From assembly GCA_024244665.1 (NCBI GenBank), contig JAAEOI010000109.1:1-52978 (forward strand): a stretch of DNA of 52,978 bases. The letters run 5' to 3'. Below, in pieces: positions 50,453-52,978 of this stretch; the first letter of the stretch is position 1; the number at the start of each line of letters is the position of its first letter. Both the position numbers and the translations under genes were made by a program. The stretch comes from Bacteroidota bacterium (GTDB lineage Bacteria; Bacteroidota; Bacteroidia; Bacteroidales; GCA-2748055). The notes beneath the pieces are model-generated. The model ran no database searches. It had not been told where the DNA came from and saw nothing but the letters and a program-made list of their open reading frames with translations.

Positions 50453-51352
50453 ATGATTTCCCTAAGGCTTTATCAAACTCTAATCCTCATTGCCCTGCTT
50501 TTCACCGAAGCATGTTCCTCTCCTAAAAGACCTGGACAGGCAGAGGCGGTAAATGTTGTAAGCCAGCCCCTGGACAAGAAGCTTCTTGAACAACTGTTCA
50601 CTTTACATTCAGAGGATCAGGGAACGTCCATATCCACATTGATGACAGAGGTGGGTGCTTTTTTCTCAGGGACTCCCTACGTGGCCCACACCCTTGAAAG
50701 GGAAGTAGAGGAGGTGGTGGTAAACCTGAGGGAGTTTGACTGCACAACCTTTGCGGAAAGCTGTCTGGCCATATCGAGAACCATCCGCTCCGGGAATCAT
50801 ACCTTTGAGCAATTTGTAGCAGAGCTGGTAAAGATCAGGTACCGGGATGGAGAAGTCGACGGCTATACCTCCCGCCTACACTATTTCAGTGACTGGATCC
50901 ATACAAACGGGCAGAAACAACTTATCAGGGATGTTTCCGGGGAAATCGGGGGGATCCCCTTTCCCAATCAGCTTAATTTCATGAGCACCCATCCCGGCTC
51001 TTACCGGCAACTTGCTGCAGATTCAACCCTGATTGAAATAATTGCCGGGCAGGAACAGGAGATCTCCGCCAGGGAGATGTACTATATTTCAGAAAACGAC
51101 CTGAAGAATACGGAATCCTCATTAATGGAGGGTGATATTGTTGGCATCACAACAGCTATCGGCGGACTTGACATCATGCATGTGGGAATCCTGATCAGTA
51201 AATCAGGCCGAATCCACCTGCTGCACGCATCCTCCAGGGCTGAAAAGGTGGTCCTTTCAGAAGAGACATTGGAAGAGTACCTTATGAACAGCAAAGCGGC
51301 CACGGGAATCATTGTTGCCCGTCCTCTGCAGGCAATTTCACGCACAAATTAG
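50453..51352 (+). CDS. DUF1460 family putative cell-wall amidase
   Basis: This 299-residue protein has a signal peptide with lipobox-like TEAC (Cys21). The body matches DUF1460, a cysteine-peptidase-like fold related to NlpC/P60 enzymes that act on cell-wall peptides (N-acetylmuramoyl-alanine amidase-like). The putative catalytic cysteine is in REFDCTTFAESCLA near 96 and the histidine in IMHVGILISKSG near 241. A typical Bacteroidota sequence NQLNFMSTHPGSYRQL lies near 172-188. It ends 3 bases from the stop of the opposing NhaC gene. The S66 carboxypeptidase next to NhaC is also a cell-wall enzyme, so there may be a loose functional link. Confidence 0.82.
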   Translation: MISLRLYQTLILIALLFTEACSSPKRPGQAEAVNVVSQPLDKKLLEQLFTLHSEDQGTSISTLMTEVGAFFSGTPYVAHTLEREVEEVVVNLREFDCTTFAESCLAISRTIRSGNHTFEQFVAELVKIRYRDGEVDGYTSRLHYFSDWIHTNGQKQLIRDVSGEIGGIPFPNQLNFMSTHPGSYRQLAADSTLIEIIAGQEQEISAREMYYISENDLKNTESSLMEGDIVGITTAIGGLDIMHVGILISKSGRIHLLHASSRAEKVVLSEETLEEYLMNSKAATGIIVARPLQAISRTN

Positions 51353-51355
51353 TTA

Positions 51356-52837
51356 TTATCCAATCGCAAATCCCAAAAGCAGATAAATCATCGTGGTCAG
51401 CAGACCGGTAAAAAGGGCATAAGGCAGTTGAGTCCGAACATGATCGATATGATCGGAGGCTGATGCCATGGAGGAGATGATGGTGGTATCCGAAATGGGT
51501 GAACAGTGATCCCCGAAAACGCCTCCTCCCATAGTGGCAGCAATGATCAGGAATACATTTGCATCATGAATCCGGGCCATCGGAACTGCAATGGAAATCA
51601 TAATGGCAAAAGTACCCCAGGAAGTCCCGGTGGAGAAGGCAATAAAGGAGGAGAGTACAAATACAACGGCCGGAAGGAGTTGTGGCGAAAGCCAACCTTC
51701 AGTAATGCCAGCCACGTATATCCCGGTACCCAGACTATTACACACATGACTGATTGAAAACGCCAGCATCATCAAAAGGGCCAGTGGCATCAATTCACTG
51801 ATCCCCTTCAGGATCAGTTCAATCATTTTTCGAATTTTCATGATCCCCTGGACCCGGTACATCACCATGGCTATCAGTATGGAGCAGGTCACTGCATAAA
51901 GTACTGCCGAGGAACCGGAGCCCTGTCCCATTGCCTTTGTGAAATGATTCATGAAAGAGGTGTATCCTGTCACCTCTCCCCAGCCCGTATAGGCCAGACT
52001 GACTATCATCATGACAATCATGGTGAGAAGGGGAATGATCATGTTCACTGCCCGCGGCCTGACTCCCGCTTTCATCTCGCAGGAGGTAATTTCATCCGAA
52101 ACCATGGGTCTGGAACCATCCTTCAACAGTTTCCCGGTTTCCCGGGTTCGTTTCTCAGCCCTTGCCATTGGCCCAAAGTCCTTCCGTGTTACAATTACCA
52201 GGAATACCATCAAAAGGGCAATCATGGGATAAAAGTTAAAGGCCATGGCCGATAACATGGCCGAAAAAGGTGCTTCAATACCCTGGGTAATCAGCAATCC
52301 CATAATAAATGCTCCCCAGGCATTAAAGGGAATCAGGATGGAACTGGGTGCTGAGCTGGAATCAGCAATATAGGCCAGCTTCTCTCTTGGGATTTTTAAG
52401 CGGTCAAATATCGGACGATAAAGGGTTCCTACTGTTAATGAACTGATGGATGTTTCAATAAACAAGAGAATCCCGGTAGCCAGGGCAAAAAGCTCCACCA
52501 CTACCCTGCTTTTGCCCATCCGTTTCCTCTCAAGGGATTGGAGCAATCTGTCAATCCTGAGGATAAAACCCTGTACTCCGCCGGAGTATTGAATGAAGAT
52601 CAAAAGGGCTCCCACAAGGGCGCTGAACATAATGGTACGCGTGTTCCCCGGATTCCTGAACACATCCACAAATCCCTCCAGGGTGGCTATGCTACCCTGC
52701 AATATGTTCCAGTCACTGATAATCATCCATCCCAGCCAGATACCCACCACAAGGGAAATATAAACCTGCCGGGTCATCAGGGCCAGGATAATAGCAACAA
52801 GTGGAGGCAGAACAGAAAGGAGTCCGAAATCATCCAT
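51356..52837 (-). CDS. NhaC-family Na+/H+ antiporter
   Basis: This 493-residue polytopic protein belongs to the NhaC ion transporter superfamily. Around 11 or 12 hydrophobic segments are visible. Characteristic sequences are LVVGIWLGWMI near 27-37, PFNAWGAFIMG near 175-186, FSTGTSWGTFAIMISIAVPMA near 405-425 and GGGVFGDHCSPISDTTIISS near 440-459, with the conserved Asp residues. It should exchange Na+ for H+ (or carry a related substrate such as lactate/malate in some members), helping Na+ balance in a cell that may use Na+-linked Rnf. The ATG at 52835-52837 is preferred over an upstream start overlapping the neighbouring gene. It follows the S66 carboxypeptidase gene by 22 bases. Confidence 0.9.
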   Translation of the reverse strand: MDDFGLLSVLPPLVAIILALMTRQVYISLVVGIWLGWMIISDWNILQGSIATLEGFVDVFRNPGNTRTIMFSALVGALLIFIQYSGGVQGFILRIDRLLQSLERKRMGKSRVVVELFALATGILLFIETSISSLTVGTLYRPIFDRLKIPREKLAYIADSSSAPSSILIPFNAWGAFIMGLLITQGIEAPFSAMLSAMAFNFYPMIALLMVFLVIVTRKDFGPMARAEKRTRETGKLLKDGSRPMVSDEITSCEMKAGVRPRAVNMIIPLLTMIVMMIVSLAYTGWGEVTGYTSFMNHFTKAMGQGSGSSAVLYAVTCSILIAMVMYRVQGIMKIRKMIELILKGISELMPLALLMMLAFSISHVCNSLGTGIYVAGITEGWLSPQLLPAVVFVLSSFIAFSTGTSWGTFAIMISIAVPMARIHDANVFLIIAATMGGGVFGDHCSPISDTTIISSMASASDHIDHVRTQLPYALFTGLLTTMIYLLLGFAIG

Positions 52838-52859
52838 TCCTCTAAAATAGCGATTGAGA

Positions 52860-52978
52860 TTAAATAACTGCTGCTTCCAGCAGCTCAAAACTGTTTTTGT
52901 CAGCATTCATGACCGCCCGGATACCGGTTGGAATGGTGAGCATTCTGTTGATATGACCAAAAGAAAGCCCGTATGAAA
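52860..52978 (-). CDS. C-terminal end of an S66-family LD-carboxypeptidase (partial)
   Basis: The last 38 codons before a TAA at 52860-52862 read in one open minus-strand frame, running off the window edge. The fragment contains GLSFGHINRMLTIPTGIRA and ends LLEAAVI, which resembles the C-terminus of muramoyltetrapeptide (LD-) carboxypeptidases, where a histidine in a G-H motif completes the catalytic triad. These enzymes trim the terminal D-alanine from cell-wall peptides during recycling. Only the C-terminus is visible, so the family call is tentative. It lies 22 bases upstream of the NhaC gene, likely in the same operon. Confidence 0.6.
   Translation of the reverse strand, partial: SYGLSFGHINRMLTIPTGIRAVMNADKNSFELLEAAVI

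Overview
The window reads as a chromosomal segment from an anaerobic member of the Bacteroidota, most likely Bacteroidales/Marinilabiliales-like. Supporting signs are a short 287-residue primary sigma factor, a Rho with a long disordered N-terminal insert, OstA-like and SurA-like envelope genes, CarboxypepD_reg/TonB-type domain combinations, few Shine-Dalgarno sequences and several TAnnTTTG-type promoter elements. An anaerobic lifestyle is indicated by pyruvate:ferredoxin oxidoreductase and a complete Rnf complex. No phage, insertion sequence or CRISPR array was seen. There is no gene-free stretch above 300 bases; the longest are 14477-14755 and 32495-32751.

The most notable locus is at 5978-7761: hgcA-hgcB followed by a cysteine-rich MarR-type regulator, all on the minus strand. 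HgcA carries the diagnostic NVWCAAGK cap-helix motif and a five-helix membrane domain. HgcB is a 2[4Fe-4S] ferredoxin with Cys73 and C-terminal cysteines. These two proteins are the known determinants of microbial mercury methylation. Two overlapping-promoter inverted repeats with TTGTA/TGCAA half-sites lie just upstream of hgcA (7782-7809) and are a candidate operator for the co-transcribed MarR protein. To my knowledge a MarR-controlled hgcAB operon in this phylum is not well described.

Layout. 1-4755 (minus): TrkH/TrkA potassium uptake and ComEC. 4888-5886 (plus): dihydroorotate-dehydrogenase-like protein. 5891-5965: array of a 7-bp repeat. 5978-14476 (minus): marR, hgcB, hgcA, def, ruvX, PFOR, rho. 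14756-15619 (plus): rpoD. 15616-20703 (minus): a head-GIN adhesin-like lipoprotein, RlmI-like methyltransferase, 3'-5' exonuclease, DUF5063 protein, RecQ. 20731-27929 (plus): guaB, three SurA/PpiC-like periplasmic proteins and an OstA-like protein. 27930-30343 (minus): DUF2795, cob(I)alamin adenosyltransferase, ABC ATPase, methyltransferase. 30392-38938 (plus): recG, rseC, rnfBCDGEA, HD phosphohydrolase. 38968-43916: an Omp85-like barrel, an EEP-family hydrolase and a penicillin-acylase-family enzyme. 43917-47201: orphan receiver, ROK/polyphosphate-glucokinase-like kinase, a second 7-bp repeat array, a VWA-domain protein. 47308-49255: ECF sigma factor and a membrane anti-sigma-like fusion protein. 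49393-49480: tRNA-Ser(CGA). 49542-52978: two envelope proteins, an NhaC antiporter and the end of an S66 LD-carboxypeptidase.

Functionally, PFOR makes reduced ferredoxin, Rnf can couple ferredoxin oxidation to ion pumping, and NhaC and Trk handle Na+ and K+. HgcAB also needs low-potential electrons and a corrinoid, so PFOR and the cobalamin adenosyltransferase are plausible but unproven metabolic partners. All convergent coding gene pairs are either nearly touching at their stop codons or separated by one of the two heptamer arrays, an unexplained structural regularity.
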